A stretch of DNA of 64,000 bases from CAYPPS01 sp964412685 (GTDB lineage Bacteria; Patescibacteriota; Microgenomatia; PFEM01; CAYPPS01), in contig CAYPPS010000002.1 of NCBI GenBank assembly GCA_964412685.1, forward strand, positions 1-64,000, in the 5' to 3' direction. Positions 31,105-38,721 of the stretch are shown here, one piece after another. A model generated the notes under the pieces. That model made no database searches. It was not told where the DNA came from and saw nothing but the letters and a program-made list of their open reading frames with translations. The stretch's first letter is position 1. Each line of letters starts with the position of its first letter. Both the position numbers and the translations under genes were made by a program.

Positions 31105-31863
31105 GTGAACTTGAAAATCATTCATCAAACCAAAGATTTTTTTGTTATTGATAAACCCGCAGGCTTGGTGGTCGACCGTTCTTCATCAAGTAAAAAAATT
31201 ATTACCCTCCAAGATAAATTAGAAGAAAATTTTTCGGAACTTAAACGTCAATCCGGAGAGTTTGGCGAGAGAAGTGGTTTGGTTCATCGCTTAGATAAGG
31301 ATACCTCCGGATTACTTTTGGTGGCTAAAAATGAGTTGGCTTTTGAAAAATTAAAGGAATTGTTTCAAAAAAGGAAAATCAAAAAAGAATATTTAGCTTT
31401 GGCTCATGGCCGATTGGAACCCTCGAAAGGGGAGATTAATTTCCCCTTGGCCAGAAGCCGATTCGATAGAAGAAAGTTTGGAATTTCTCTGGATGGCAAG
31501 AAGGCAAAGACAGACTATGAAGTGATTGGTTTTTTCGTCCTGAATAAAGACAACAAATTGAAAAAAGGAGACGAGAGTGGGGTCAAAACGGAAGAAGTGT
31601 TTTCTTTTTGCCGAGTTTTTCCTCTAACTGGACGAACTCATCAGATCAGAATTCACTTAAAACAATTAGGTTTTCCCTTGGTGGCCGACGAGAAGTATGC
31701 TGGTCGAAAGACAAGCAAGAAAGATAGTAAATGGTGTCCACGACAATTCTTACACGCTCACAAATTGAGATTTAAAAGCCCTTTCAATGATCAAATTCTC
31801 GAATTCGCTTCACCTTTGCCAGAGGAGCTAGGTAGTCTTTTCGAAAAGAAATTGCTAAGATGA
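31105..31863 (+). CDS. RluA-family pseudouridine synthase
   Basis: A 252-residue RNA-modifying enzyme. It has the catalytic motif HRLDKDTSGLLLVAKN with the active Asp, the LHQIRIHLKQLGFPLVADEKYAG-like block, and a C-terminal QFLHAHKLRFKSPF segment. It lacks an N-terminal S4 domain, so RluA/RluC-like members are the best match; the target uridine in rRNA or tRNA cannot be told. It starts with GTG 31105, eleven bases after the DksA-like stop; TTG 31111 is an alternative. Confidence 0.9.
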   Translation: MNLKIIHQTKDFFVIDKPAGLVVDRSSSSKKIITLQDKLEENFSELKRQSGEFGERSGLVHRLDKDTSGLLLVAKNELAFEKLKELFQKRKIKKEYLALAHGRLEPSKGEINFPLARSRFDRRKFGISLDGKKAKTDYEVIGFFVLNKDNKLKKGDESGVKTEEVFSFCRVFPLTGRTHQIRIHLKQLGFPLVADEKYAGRKTSKKDSKWCPRQFLHAHKLRFKSPFNDQILEFASPLPEELGSLFEKKLLR

Positions 31864-31869
31864 GACTTA

Positions 31870-33576
31870 ATGCCTGAACTGTCCTTTTCTTTTTGGTTGG
31901 CAATTGCCTTGAGTCTAGCTTTCTTGGCTGGTATCTTGGCCAAGAAGTTTCGTCAACCGGTGGTGGTTGGCTATTTGGTAGCCGGTCTTTTTTTGAGCCC
32001 TATCGCTGCTTCTTTTTCTTTCCCTTATGAGTTTATAGAAACCTTATCCGAAATCGGCTTAGCCTTTTTACTTTTCACTTTAGGATTGGAACTTTCTTTC
32101 GATCATTTGAAACAAGTGGGAAAGATGGTTGTCTTGGGGGCGGTTTTACAAATTATGCTAATTCTTTTTTTGGGTTTGGCTTTATTGCCCTGGCTCGGTT
32201 TTTCTTTTACCGCCGCTTTATTCCTCGCGGCCGGCTTTGCTCTTTCTTCAACGGCAATTGTAGTTAAAATCTTGGTTGACAAAGAGCACATCAATACTTT
32301 AGAGGGACAAATTTTGTTAGGTTGGTTGTTGGTTCAAGATTTGGCTGTTTTGCCAATGGTGATTATTCTCCCCGCACTCGGTCAAGAAACGGTTGCCCCT
32401 TTAGGTTTATTTTTAAGTTTAATAAAGGCAGGTATCTTTCTGTCTCTAATTTTTTTTGTTGGTAAAAAGATTATGCCTTGGATAATCAAGAAGTTGGCTG
32501 ATTTGCAAAGCCGAGAGATTTTTTTGCTTGCGGCCGTTGCTTTTTGTCTGTTGATTGCCAGTTTGACCAACTTTGTTGGTCTGTCTTTCAGTTTAGGAGC
32601 TTTTCTGGCCGGATTGATTTTGACAGGAGCCGATGAGAGTCAAACTGTTTTTGTCGAGATTCGTCCTTTGCGGGACTTTTTCTCCGCCCTTTTCTTTTTA
32701 AGCTTAGGTCTTTTGATTAATTTGCCTTTCTTGGTCAGTAATTTGCCTTTGGTTTTGTTACTCTCAGTTTCGATAATATTGGTTAAATTTCTTTTGGTTT
32801 TTTTGATACTTTTCTTTTTACGTTTCCATCTCAAAACGGTAGTTATTTGTGCCTTGAGTTTGATTCAAGTGGGGGAGTTTGCTTTTGTTCTCAGTCGATT
32901 GGGATTGCACGAAGGTCTAATTAATATCAACACTCACAGCTTGGTTGTTTCAGTGGCCTTGATCACTATTTTTGTGACTCCTTTTTTGATTGCCTCGCAA
33001 AACCGGTTCTATCTTTGGTTTCATTCTTTTTTAAAGAGAATTTTCCCCAATCTTGTTTTACCTAAAGCGAAAAATTTAAGCTTGCCTTTTGGCCACAGAG
33101 AAGGTTTGAAAAATCACATTATTATCTGCGGTTATGGTCGGGTTGGAAGCTGGCTGGGGAAAGCCCTAATTGATTTAAAAAAAGACTTTTTAATTATTGA
33201 TTACAACCATCGTCTAATTACTCGGCTTCGAGATCAAGGTTTGCCGGTTTTGTATGGTGATCCGACCGATCAAGAAATTTTAAAAGAAGCTCGGGTGGAT
33301 CAAGCCCAGCTGGTAGCTTTAACCATTCCTGATGTTGAAGGTGCTCAATTAGTGACCAGGCTTTGTCGTAATTTAAATCCAAAGATAAGAATTTTGGCGC
33401 GAGCCCACCGACAAGCTGACAAACAAAGACTTTTTGAAGCCGGAGTTGAGGAAGTGGTTCTCCCAGAACAGGAAGCCGCTTTAATTTTGGTTAAAAAACT
33501 ACTTAAATTATTAACGGTCTCTTCGTTCAAGCGTTACGGAGAATCACGACGACTGAAACATCTCCAGGAAAATTAA
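31870..33576 (+). CDS. Cation:proton antiporter with RCK domain (KefB-like)
   Basis: A 568-residue CPA2-family transporter. About twelve hydrophobic helices fill residues 1-385 (with LAFLLFTLGLELSFDHLK, FALSSTAIVVKILVDKE and SFSLGAFLAGLILTGADES). A cytoplasmic TrkA-N/RCK domain follows, with the NAD-binding ICGYGRVGSWLGKAL and DYNHRLITRLRDQGLPVLYGDPTD motifs. Such proteins move K+ or Na+ against protons and respond to nucleotides. It begins six bases after the pseudouridine synthase stop. Confidence 0.9.
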   Translation: MPELSFSFWLAIALSLAFLAGILAKKFRQPVVVGYLVAGLFLSPIAASFSFPYEFIETLSEIGLAFLLFTLGLELSFDHLKQVGKMVVLGAVLQIMLILFLGLALLPWLGFSFTAALFLAAGFALSSTAIVVKILVDKEHINTLEGQILLGWLLVQDLAVLPMVIILPALGQETVAPLGLFLSLIKAGIFLSLIFFVGKKIMPWIIKKLADLQSREIFLLAAVAFCLLIASLTNFVGLSFSLGAFLAGLILTGADESQTVFVEIRPLRDFFSALFFLSLGLLINLPFLVSNLPLVLLLSVSIILVKFLLVFLILFFLRFHLKTVVICALSLIQVGEFAFVLSRLGLHEGLININTHSLVVSVALITIFVTPFLIASQNRFYLWFHSFLKRIFPNLVLPKAKNLSLPFGHREGLKNHIIICGYGRVGSWLGKALIDLKKDFLIIDYNHRLITRLRDQGLPVLYGDPTDQEILKEARVDQAQLVALTIPDVEGAQLVTRLCRNLNPKIRILARAHRQADKQRLFEAGVEEVVLPEQEAALILVKKLLKLLTVSSFKRYGESRRLKHLQEN

Positions 33577-33579
33577 TTT

Positions 33580-34587
33580 ATGGCAAGAAAGGAAAAACTT
33601 TCTAGTTGGCGGAAAGCATTGGCTAATAAAAAGAAAACCAAACGCAAGCAAATTTGGTTATTTGGTCTTAGTTTGGGATTGCTTCTGGGAGTTTCGTTTT
33701 TATTGTTTCGTTTTTATCAGACTTGGGAACAACGGCTTTGGACAAAACAAACTTCCTTTTTAGTGGCCTTCAATTTAAGCGGAGAGAATCAAGAGGATCA
33801 GTTACTGCTTGTTTCTTTTCAATCAAAAGAGAGGTCGGCTGCCGCTTTTTTACTTCCAGAGAATCTTTTTTTGCGAGCTTCTCGAGACCAAGGAGATTAT
33901 CGAGCCAGTTCGCTTTATCAATTAGATAAGTTGGAACAAGCAGAAGGAAGACTTTTTAAAAAGGCGCTGGCTGAGAATTTGGGTTTGATCGTTGATGCTC
34001 GGGCGAGCTTGTCTTTGGTGGACGATTTTAATTTGAGACAATTAAACGAGACTAATTTTAAAGGCGAAATGGGCTCTTTGCTTTTTAGACTTTTACGGAG
34101 AAAAGGGGAGATGGATTTAAACACTTGGGATTTGTTTAGACTCTATTTGGCTAATTTAATGGTGAAAGAAGGACGAATTAAATTAGTTAACTTGGCCCAG
34201 AGTCAAGCAATTATCACCGATAGTCTCCCCGATGGAAGTAAGGTTTTGCGTTTAGATATACCCAGAATTGATCGCTTAGTGGAAGAATATTTTTCTGACG
34301 ATGCTTTGAGAGAAGAGAACTTGGATATGGCGGTTTTGAATGCTACCCAACTTAGTGGTTTAGCTCAAGAGAAAGCGCGCATCTTAGGCAATTTGGGGGC
34401 GAGAGTGGTCAAGATTGACCAATATGAAGGGGAACTGGAAGTAAAAAATGATTGCTTATTGGTGGGGTCAGAGGCGGCGATCAAAAGCTATACCTTCTTT
34501 CGTTTTAAAACTGCTTTCACTTGTGATGAGCTAGTTCAGGATGTTGCTTGGGCAAGATCAAATTTGGTTTTAATTTTTGCTCGCTAA
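33580..34587 (+). CDS. LytR C-terminal domain protein, membrane anchored
   Basis: A 335-residue protein. A basic N-terminus and one membrane helix at about 24-46 are followed by an extracellular region with the look of a reduced LytR-CpsA-Psr domain. The C-terminal part (about 248-335) matches LytR_C (LDMAVLNATQLSGLAQEKARILGNLGARVVKID). LCP proteins attach polymers to the wall, but the key LCP Arg and Asp motifs are not recognised here, so its enzymatic role is doubtful. It starts three bases after the antiporter gene and converges on the TPR gene. Confidence 0.7.
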   Translation: MARKEKLSSWRKALANKKKTKRKQIWLFGLSLGLLLGVSFLLFRFYQTWEQRLWTKQTSFLVAFNLSGENQEDQLLLVSFQSKERSAAAFLLPENLFLRASRDQGDYRASSLYQLDKLEQAEGRLFKKALAENLGLIVDARASLSLVDDFNLRQLNETNFKGEMGSLLFRLLRRKGEMDLNTWDLFRLYLANLMVKEGRIKLVNLAQSQAIITDSLPDGSKVLRLDIPRIDRLVEEYFSDDALREENLDMAVLNATQLSGLAQEKARILGNLGARVVKIDQYEGELEVKNDCLLVGSEAAIKSYTFFRFKTAFTCDELVQDVAWARSNLVLIFAR

Positions 34588-35258
34588 GTCGCTTTTTCTA
34601 GAGGCAGGAAAACGATTGGAGCGCTGCTGTTGTTGGTAAACGAAGGTTGATTGTGGAGCCGTTGAGAGCGCTCGGTCTCTTTAATGAAAAGTTGAACGGT
34701 TTGGTTGTTGACTGCTTTAATAAAAGCTTGATATTTATTGCCCTCCTTAATTAAAAAAAGAAGTCGTTGGGATAAATCTTCGGGGATGGAACCCAAATAA
34801 ACGTTTTGGTGATCGAGAATACTAATCATTCGTTTTTTGGGAACCAAGAAAACTTCTTGGCCGGAAACTAACTGGACGAGGTTTTCCGAAGATCCCAAAC
34901 GAACTAGTTTGACCAATTTGGTTTTGCCTGGTTCTTCAATAAAGCGGCTCAAAGGAGTGCTTTTTAAACTGACCTGAGCTTTTACCTGACTAGCTTTAAC
35001 TGTCTTAAGCCTTTCTAGGTTTTTTTGGGCAATTGTATTGCTAGGATCGATCTTTAAAACTTGATTAAAATGCTGGCGGGCCAGAGCACTTTTCCCTTGA
35101 CGAAAAAAAGCCAAACCTAGTCGATTTAAAACTGGAGCTGGTTTATGGGTAATAGTGAGGATCTTTTGATTAATTTCGATGGCTTGTTGCCAATTTTCAC
35201 CCAAAGCAGCCTTGATTGCTTCTTTTTCCAATCGAAAGAGATTTTTCTCTTGGCTCAT
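34584..35258 (-). CDS. Tetratricopeptide-repeat protein, 224 residues
   Basis: The first 80 residues form two or three TPR-like helical pairs (NWQQAIEINQKILTI..., VLNRLGLAFFRQGKSALARQHFNQVLKIDPSN). The rest is a beta-rich domain with repeated Leu-Val-Arg patterns and no name. It is soluble, so it is a likely scaffold for protein contacts. The gene ends within the stop of the LytR_C gene and starts about 80 bases from yebC, on the other strand. Confidence 0.75.
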   Translation of the reverse strand: MSQEKNLFRLEKEAIKAALGENWQQAIEINQKILTITHKPAPVLNRLGLAFFRQGKSALARQHFNQVLKIDPSNTIAQKNLERLKTVKASQVKAQVSLKSTPLSRFIEEPGKTKLVKLVRLGSSENLVQLVSGQEVFLVPKKRMISILDHQNVYLGSIPEDLSQRLLFLIKEGNKYQAFIKAVNNQTVQLFIKETERSQRLHNQPSFTNNSSAPIVFLPLEKAT

Positions 35259-35339
35259 CTTTTTAGAACGATATATGCTTGGTTTACTTTTGTCAAGTTG
35301 TGATAAAATTGCTTAGAGAAAGGGAGCTAAAAAGTTTTT

Positions 35340-36053
35340 ATGTCCGGACATAGCAAATGGTCAACCATTAAACGACAAAAAGGACTCAATGATCAAAAAC
35401 GAGGCCAAGTTTTTACTAAATTGGCGGGAGCGATTACTATCGCTGTTAAAGAAGGGGGCGGAGATGACCCCGAAAAAAATTTCAAATTAAGGCCGGTGAT
35501 TGATAGGGCTAAGGAAGCCAACATGCCCAAAGATAACATCGATCGGGCGATTAGGCGCGGTTTAGGCCAAGAAGGCGAGGGCAACTGGTCTCGAGCAACA
35601 TATGAAGGTTTTGGCCCTTTTGGGATCAGTTTATTGATGGAAGTTTTAACTGACAATCGGAATCGCACCAGTGCTGCTTTGAAAAATTATTTTGACAAAA
35701 GGGGAGGTAGTCTTGCCGGTCCGGGTGCGGTTGCTTTTCAGTTTGACTCCAGAGGCAGAGTGGTTGTTGCTCGACAAAAAGACAAGGACGTGCAAATGAT
35801 GAAATTAATGGACTTAGATATTTTGGACTTAAAGGAGGAGGAGGGTGATTTTGTTTTGCTTACAGTTGCCGAGAAATTGCAACAGGCTAGGGAAGAGGTG
35901 GTTGGTTTAGAGATGGAGGTAAAAGAAGCGGAATTAGCCAGTCTTCCCAAGACAATAGTTTCTTTGGATGAAGAAAAGAAAGAAAAAGTAATTCGGTTTA
36001 TTGAAGGACTGGAAGAGATAGAAGAAGTCCAACAGGTTTTTTCTAATGTTTAG
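35340..36053 (+). CDS. yebC: YebC/PmpR family protein
   Basis: A 237-residue three-domain protein that relieves ribosome stalling or acts as a transcription factor in different bacteria. The N-terminus MSGHSKWSTIKRQKGLNDQKRGQVFTKLA is diagnostic, as are the ANMPKDNIDRAIRRG and YEGFGPFGISLLMEVLTDNRNRTSA blocks. A purine-rich leader with GGGAG lies upstream. Its end overlaps the next gene by eight bases. Confidence 0.95.
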   Translation: MSGHSKWSTIKRQKGLNDQKRGQVFTKLAGAITIAVKEGGGDDPEKNFKLRPVIDRAKEANMPKDNIDRAIRRGLGQEGEGNWSRATYEGFGPFGISLLMEVLTDNRNRTSAALKNYFDKRGGSLAGPGAVAFQFDSRGRVVVARQKDKDVQMMKLMDLDILDLKEEEGDFVLLTVAEKLQQAREEVVGLEMEVKEAELASLPKTIVSLDEEKKEKVIRFIEGLEEIEEVQQVFSNV

Positions 36054-36834
36054 TTTCTTGCGGCTTACCAAGAGGAGAAAGTTTGTTTTGGTCTCGGTCT
36101 TATTAGGGCTGAGTCTTTTTGCCATTCATTTTTATTTTCCTTTTTCGAAATTTGGAGCCTTGGCGGTTTTGGTATTCTTGTCTTACTTCCTTTCGGCCTG
36201 GGCATTAAAAGAAGGCTTAGACGGGATTGAATGGTTGACAGTCTTGCTGTTGCCGGTTCTTTTTACAGGAGCGCTAGGGACTTTCTTCTTTTTGATTCCA
36301 CCGTTTTGGTGGGCTCAACTGGGATTAACACTTTTTTTTGGGCTCGGTTTTTACGCTCTTCTTTTAACTGAGAACATTTTTTCCGTTGCTGCGGTACGAA
36401 CGATTCAGTTGCTTCGTTCGGCTCAGACAGTTGGGTTTCTAATAACGGTTTTAACAGCTTTTTTGTTTTACGACATTTTACTTTCTTTGAGGTTAATTTT
36501 TTGGCTTAATTTTGTAACCGTGTTTGTTTTGACTTTGCTTTTGGTTTTTCAAAGTCTTTGGTCGATTGAATTGGATAAAAAGATAAGTTTTAAGCTCCTT
36601 TCGTACACGTTTGCTCTAAGTTTAATCGTCGGCCAAACCGCCTTAATCTTTTCCTTTTGGCCTTTAAGTGTTTCTACTGGTTCGTTGGCTTTGACAACTG
36701 TTTTGTATGTTGTTCTTAATCTGACTCAGCATCGCTTGGGCGAAAAGTTGTTCCAAAAAACAATTAAAGAAAATCTTTTCATTGCGGTGATTGTTTTTTT
36801 AACGATTCTTTTTACTGCTAGTTGGGTTGGTTAA
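36046..36834 (+). CDS. Polytopic membrane protein, 262 residues
   Basis: Seven or eight hydrophobic segments fill nearly the whole chain; the loops are short and few charges are present. No family recognised. The start overlaps the yebC stop by eight bases, so it is co-translated with yebC. Codon and base use match the neighbours. It is the last gene before the 862-base non-coding region. Confidence 0.6.
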   Translation: MFSFLRLTKRRKFVLVSVLLGLSLFAIHFYFPFSKFGALAVLVFLSYFLSAWALKEGLDGIEWLTVLLLPVLFTGALGTFFFLIPPFWWAQLGLTLFFGLGFYALLLTENIFSVAAVRTIQLLRSAQTVGFLITVLTAFLFYDILLSLRLIFWLNFVTVFVLTLLLVFQSLWSIELDKKISFKLLSYTFALSLIVGQTALIFSFWPLSVSTGSLALTTVLYVVLNLTQHRLGEKLFQKTIKENLFIAVIVFLTILFTASWVG

Positions 36835-36870
36835 AAAGTGAGGGGGTCAGCCAAGTAGAGGAGAGGTACG

Positions 36871-36909
36871 CCCTATAGTAATTTAATCGTTTTCACGAAA
36901 ATTATAGGG
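36871..36909 (+). other. Bulged hairpin
   Basis: CCCTAT pairs with ATAGGG, AATTT with AAATT and TCGT with ACGA around a TTTC loop; two small bulges (AGT and AA) lie on the left arm. A CCTATAGTA-type sequence also occurs in opposite orientation at 37326-37334. It lies 36 bases after the stop of the membrane protein gene, so it may be a 3' structure of that message. Confidence 0.5.
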
Positions 36910-36920
36910 TAGTTTTCACG

Positions 36921-36947
36921 CTGGCAATTTGGTAAGGTTTTTGCCAG
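36921..36947 (+). other. Second hairpin in the non-coding region
   Basis: CTGGCAA (36921-36927) pairs with TTGCCAG (36941-36947), seven pairs around a 13-base loop. No T tract follows. Confidence 0.4.
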
Positions 36948-36978
36948 GGGATGTAGTTTGATATAGTTTTAAAGTGCT

Positions 36979-36987
36979 TGTGGATAA
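36979..36987 (-). promoter_or_regulatory. Perfect DnaA box
   Basis: The minus strand reads TTATCCACA, the consensus binding site of the initiator DnaA. It is the only perfect copy noticed in the region. A chance match to a 9-base word in 862 bases on both strands is below one percent with even base use. One box alone does not make an origin. Confidence 0.45.
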
Positions 36988-37129
36988 CTAATCGGAGGAG
37001 GAGCCAAAGATTCTTTTTTAAAAGTTCTTAAATAGATTAATGACCAACTCGTTTTCTCTCTTTGGATTTTAATAAAAAGTTTTACTTCCCTAAATAAACT
37101 CTCTGTCTTGCAGAGAAGAGGCTGATATC

Positions 37130-37157
37130 TTGTCGCACAATATAACTTTTGCGACAT
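37130..37157. other. dif-like Xer recombination site
   Basis: Two 11-base arms, TTGTCGCACAA (37130-37140) and TTTTGCGACAT (37147-37157), are inverted copies matching at 9 of 11 positions. They are separated by the 6-base spacer TATAAC, the 11-6-11 layout of dif. The inner TTNTGCG of each arm resembles the XerC-side arm of the E. coli site. A Xer-type recombinase gene starts 540 bases downstream. Inference until tested. Confidence 0.4.
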
Positions 37158-37340
37158 CTATCTTCAACTTGAGAGTAGTGCAGCCTGGCTGAAATATAAT
37201 GTCATTAGAACGTTTTTAAAGTCCTTAAAAAGGCTTGGATGACCTATTAATCAGCGACAACTTCTCTGTTTTAAAAAACCTTTCTCTTTTTTTCTTTTCC
37301 CAACAAAATCCGAAAATCACTCCCCTACTATAGGATATGT

Positions 37341-37454
37341 ACCCAGACAATAAAAATAACGAGAAAAAAGGAAAGATGATTAACTACTCTTTCGAAAGGC
37401 AGGACAGGTCTTAGACGAGCGCTAAGAAAGCCAGTTTTTTATTCTTATTGTCTG
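37341..37454 (+). ncRNA. Candidate structured RNA closed by a long helix
   Basis: Positions 37344-37359 pair with 37439-37454 (15 of 16), enclosing 79 bases. Inside, TCTTAG/CTAAGA forms a smaller hairpin around ACGAGCG, and a CTTTCGAAAG palindrome lies before it. A TACTAT box at 37326-37331 is placed correctly for a start near 37338. No known family is recognised, and the strand is chosen from that box only. Confidence 0.3.
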
Positions 37455-37541
37455 TGCTGTTGAGTTAAAATCTTCGGAGCTTTATCGCGACAAACTTCAC
37501 TTAAAATTTATTTTTCTCATTGTCGATGAGCATTTTGGAAT

Positions 37542-37583
37542 AAGGGCTAGCAACGATAAAATTAGAGCAAAAAAGCCCTTTTT
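37542..37583 (+). terminator. Terminator-like hairpin
   Basis: AAGGGCT (37542-37548) pairs with AGCCCTT (37574-37580) around a 25-base loop, followed by only a short T run. It could end the candidate RNA upstream and insulate the recombinase promoter. Confidence 0.3.
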
Positions 37584-37661
37584 AAAGGAATTTTCTTAAT
37601 TTTATCTTAAAACGAAGAGCAGTCTTAAGAACAATCATTGATTTAAAAATGTCGCACAATC

Positions 37662-37690
37662 TTGACAACCCTTTTGGAATGTTTTAAGTT
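37662..37690 (+). promoter_or_regulatory. Promoter of the Xer recombinase (leaderless)
   Basis: TTGACA (37662-37667), exact 17-base spacer, TAAGTT (37685-37690), then six bases to the ATG at 37697. The 11-base word TGTCGCACAAT, also the left arm of the dif-like site, lies immediately before the -35 (37650-37660). The recombinase could therefore bind here and control its own gene. Confidence 0.55.
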
Positions 37691-37696
37691 AAATTA

Positions 37697-38659
37697 ATGG
37701 CCAACAGAAAAAAAGTAAATAAAAAGAGACGGTCAGAAATAGACCGTCTGATTGAAGAATTCTTAGAACACTTGGAAGTAGAAAGAAATGCCTCTCCCCT
37801 CACCTTGCGCAATTACCGACACTATCTGACTCGCTTTTCTGGTTGGCTTAAGACTAATTACCCTTATAAAAACCTAGCTTCAGTTGACCTCGATAAAATC
37901 AAAAAATTTAGGGTCTTTTTAGCCCGATTTAAAGGGCTAAATAATAAAAGATTAGCCCTTATCACTCAAAGCTATCATGTGATAGCCTTACGTGCCTGGC
38001 TAAAGTGGCTCATTAAGAATGATTATAAGGTCATTTCGCCCGACAAGCTTGACTTACCCAAGGCCAAGTCAAGCTCATTTAAATTTCTTAATACTGAGCA
38101 ACTTGAACGATTCTTATCTCAACCGGACATAAAGAAGAAAAAAGGCTTACGAGATAAGGCCATATTAGAGCTCCTTTTTTCAACGGGATTACGAGTGAGC
38201 GAATTAGTTTCCTTAAACCGAGACAAAATTAACTTAAAAAGAAAAGAATTTGGAATCATTGGCAAGGGTGGTCGAGCGAGAGTGGTTTTTCTTTCTTCCC
38301 GGTCGGCTCATTGGCTTGGTCTTTATCTTGATTCCCGAAACGACAAATTGAAACCACTTTTTACTAGGACAATGAAAAATTTGAAGGAAGGAATGAAAGA
38401 GGAGAAATTAAGATTGACCCCCAGGACAATCCAGAGGATTGTTAGGTACTATGGTAAAAAAGCAGCGTTACCAATCTCTATCTCGCCACACAGCATTCGG
38501 CACAGTTTCGCGACCGATTTGTTAATTGCCGGAGCGGATTTGCGATCGGTCCAAGAAATGTTGGGTCATAAAAATATTGCCACGACCCAAATTTACACTC
38601 ACGTCACCAACAAACAATTACGTCACGTCCATGAAGCTTTTCATGGTAAAGGCAAATAG
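37697..38659 (+). CDS. xerC: Tyrosine recombinase of the XerC/XerD type
   Basis: A 320-residue site-specific recombinase. An N-terminal SAM-like DNA-binding domain covers 14-110 (LIEEFLEHLEVERNASPLTLRNYRHYL). The catalytic set is complete: Arg166 (TGLRVSEL), Lys190 (IIGKGG), His265 and Arg268 (PHSIRHSFAT), His291 (LGHKN) and the nucleophile Tyr300 (TQIYTHV). It probably resolves chromosome dimers, perhaps as the only Xer protein. The dif-like palindrome upstream is its natural target candidate. XerC versus XerD cannot be told by eye. Confidence 0.9.
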   Translation: MANRKKVNKKRRSEIDRLIEEFLEHLEVERNASPLTLRNYRHYLTRFSGWLKTNYPYKNLASVDLDKIKKFRVFLARFKGLNNKRLALITQSYHVIALRAWLKWLIKNDYKVISPDKLDLPKAKSSSFKFLNTEQLERFLSQPDIKKKKGLRDKAILELLFSTGLRVSELVSLNRDKINLKRKEFGIIGKGGRARVVFLSSRSAHWLGLYLDSRNDKLKPLFTRTMKNLKEGMKEEKLRLTPRTIQRIVRYYGKKAALPISISPHSIRHSFATDLLIAGADLRSVQEMLGHKNIATTQIYTHVTNKQLRHVHEAFHGKGK

Positions 38660-38721
38660 GCATTGCACACTCGAGGCGCAAGGTGTGATCTCGATGCTTG
38701 ACTTTGTTCCCTTTTTAGAAA

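Larger units (their letters stand above)
36835..37696. other. Structured non-coding region upstream of the Xer recombinase
   Basis: No convincing protein gene is present in these 862 bases. The stretch contains a bulged hairpin (36871-36909), a second hairpin (36921-36947), one perfect DnaA box (36979-36987), a dif-like palindrome (37130-37157), a long-range helix (37344-37454), a terminator-like hairpin (37542-37583) and a repeat of TGTCGCACAAT (37131-37141 and 37650-37660). RNase P RNA, tmRNA and SRP RNA signatures were looked for by eye and not found. Confidence 0.7.

Noticed and set aside
36969..37157. A 62-codon minus-strand open frame in the non-coding region.
   Set aside because: No ribosome binding site or family similarity; it crosses the dif-like palindrome and the DnaA box and looks like chance.
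36835..37696. RNase P RNA, tmRNA or SRP RNA in the large non-coding region.
   Set aside because: The conserved core sequences of these RNAs (for example the GAGGAAAGUCC region of RNase P or the GGAAGCAGCC loop of SRP RNA) are not present on either strand by eye.
38660..38721. CACAC/GTGTG inverted repeat between xer and gyrA as a terminator.
   Set aside because: Only five pairs with no adjacent T tract on either strand; too weak to call.
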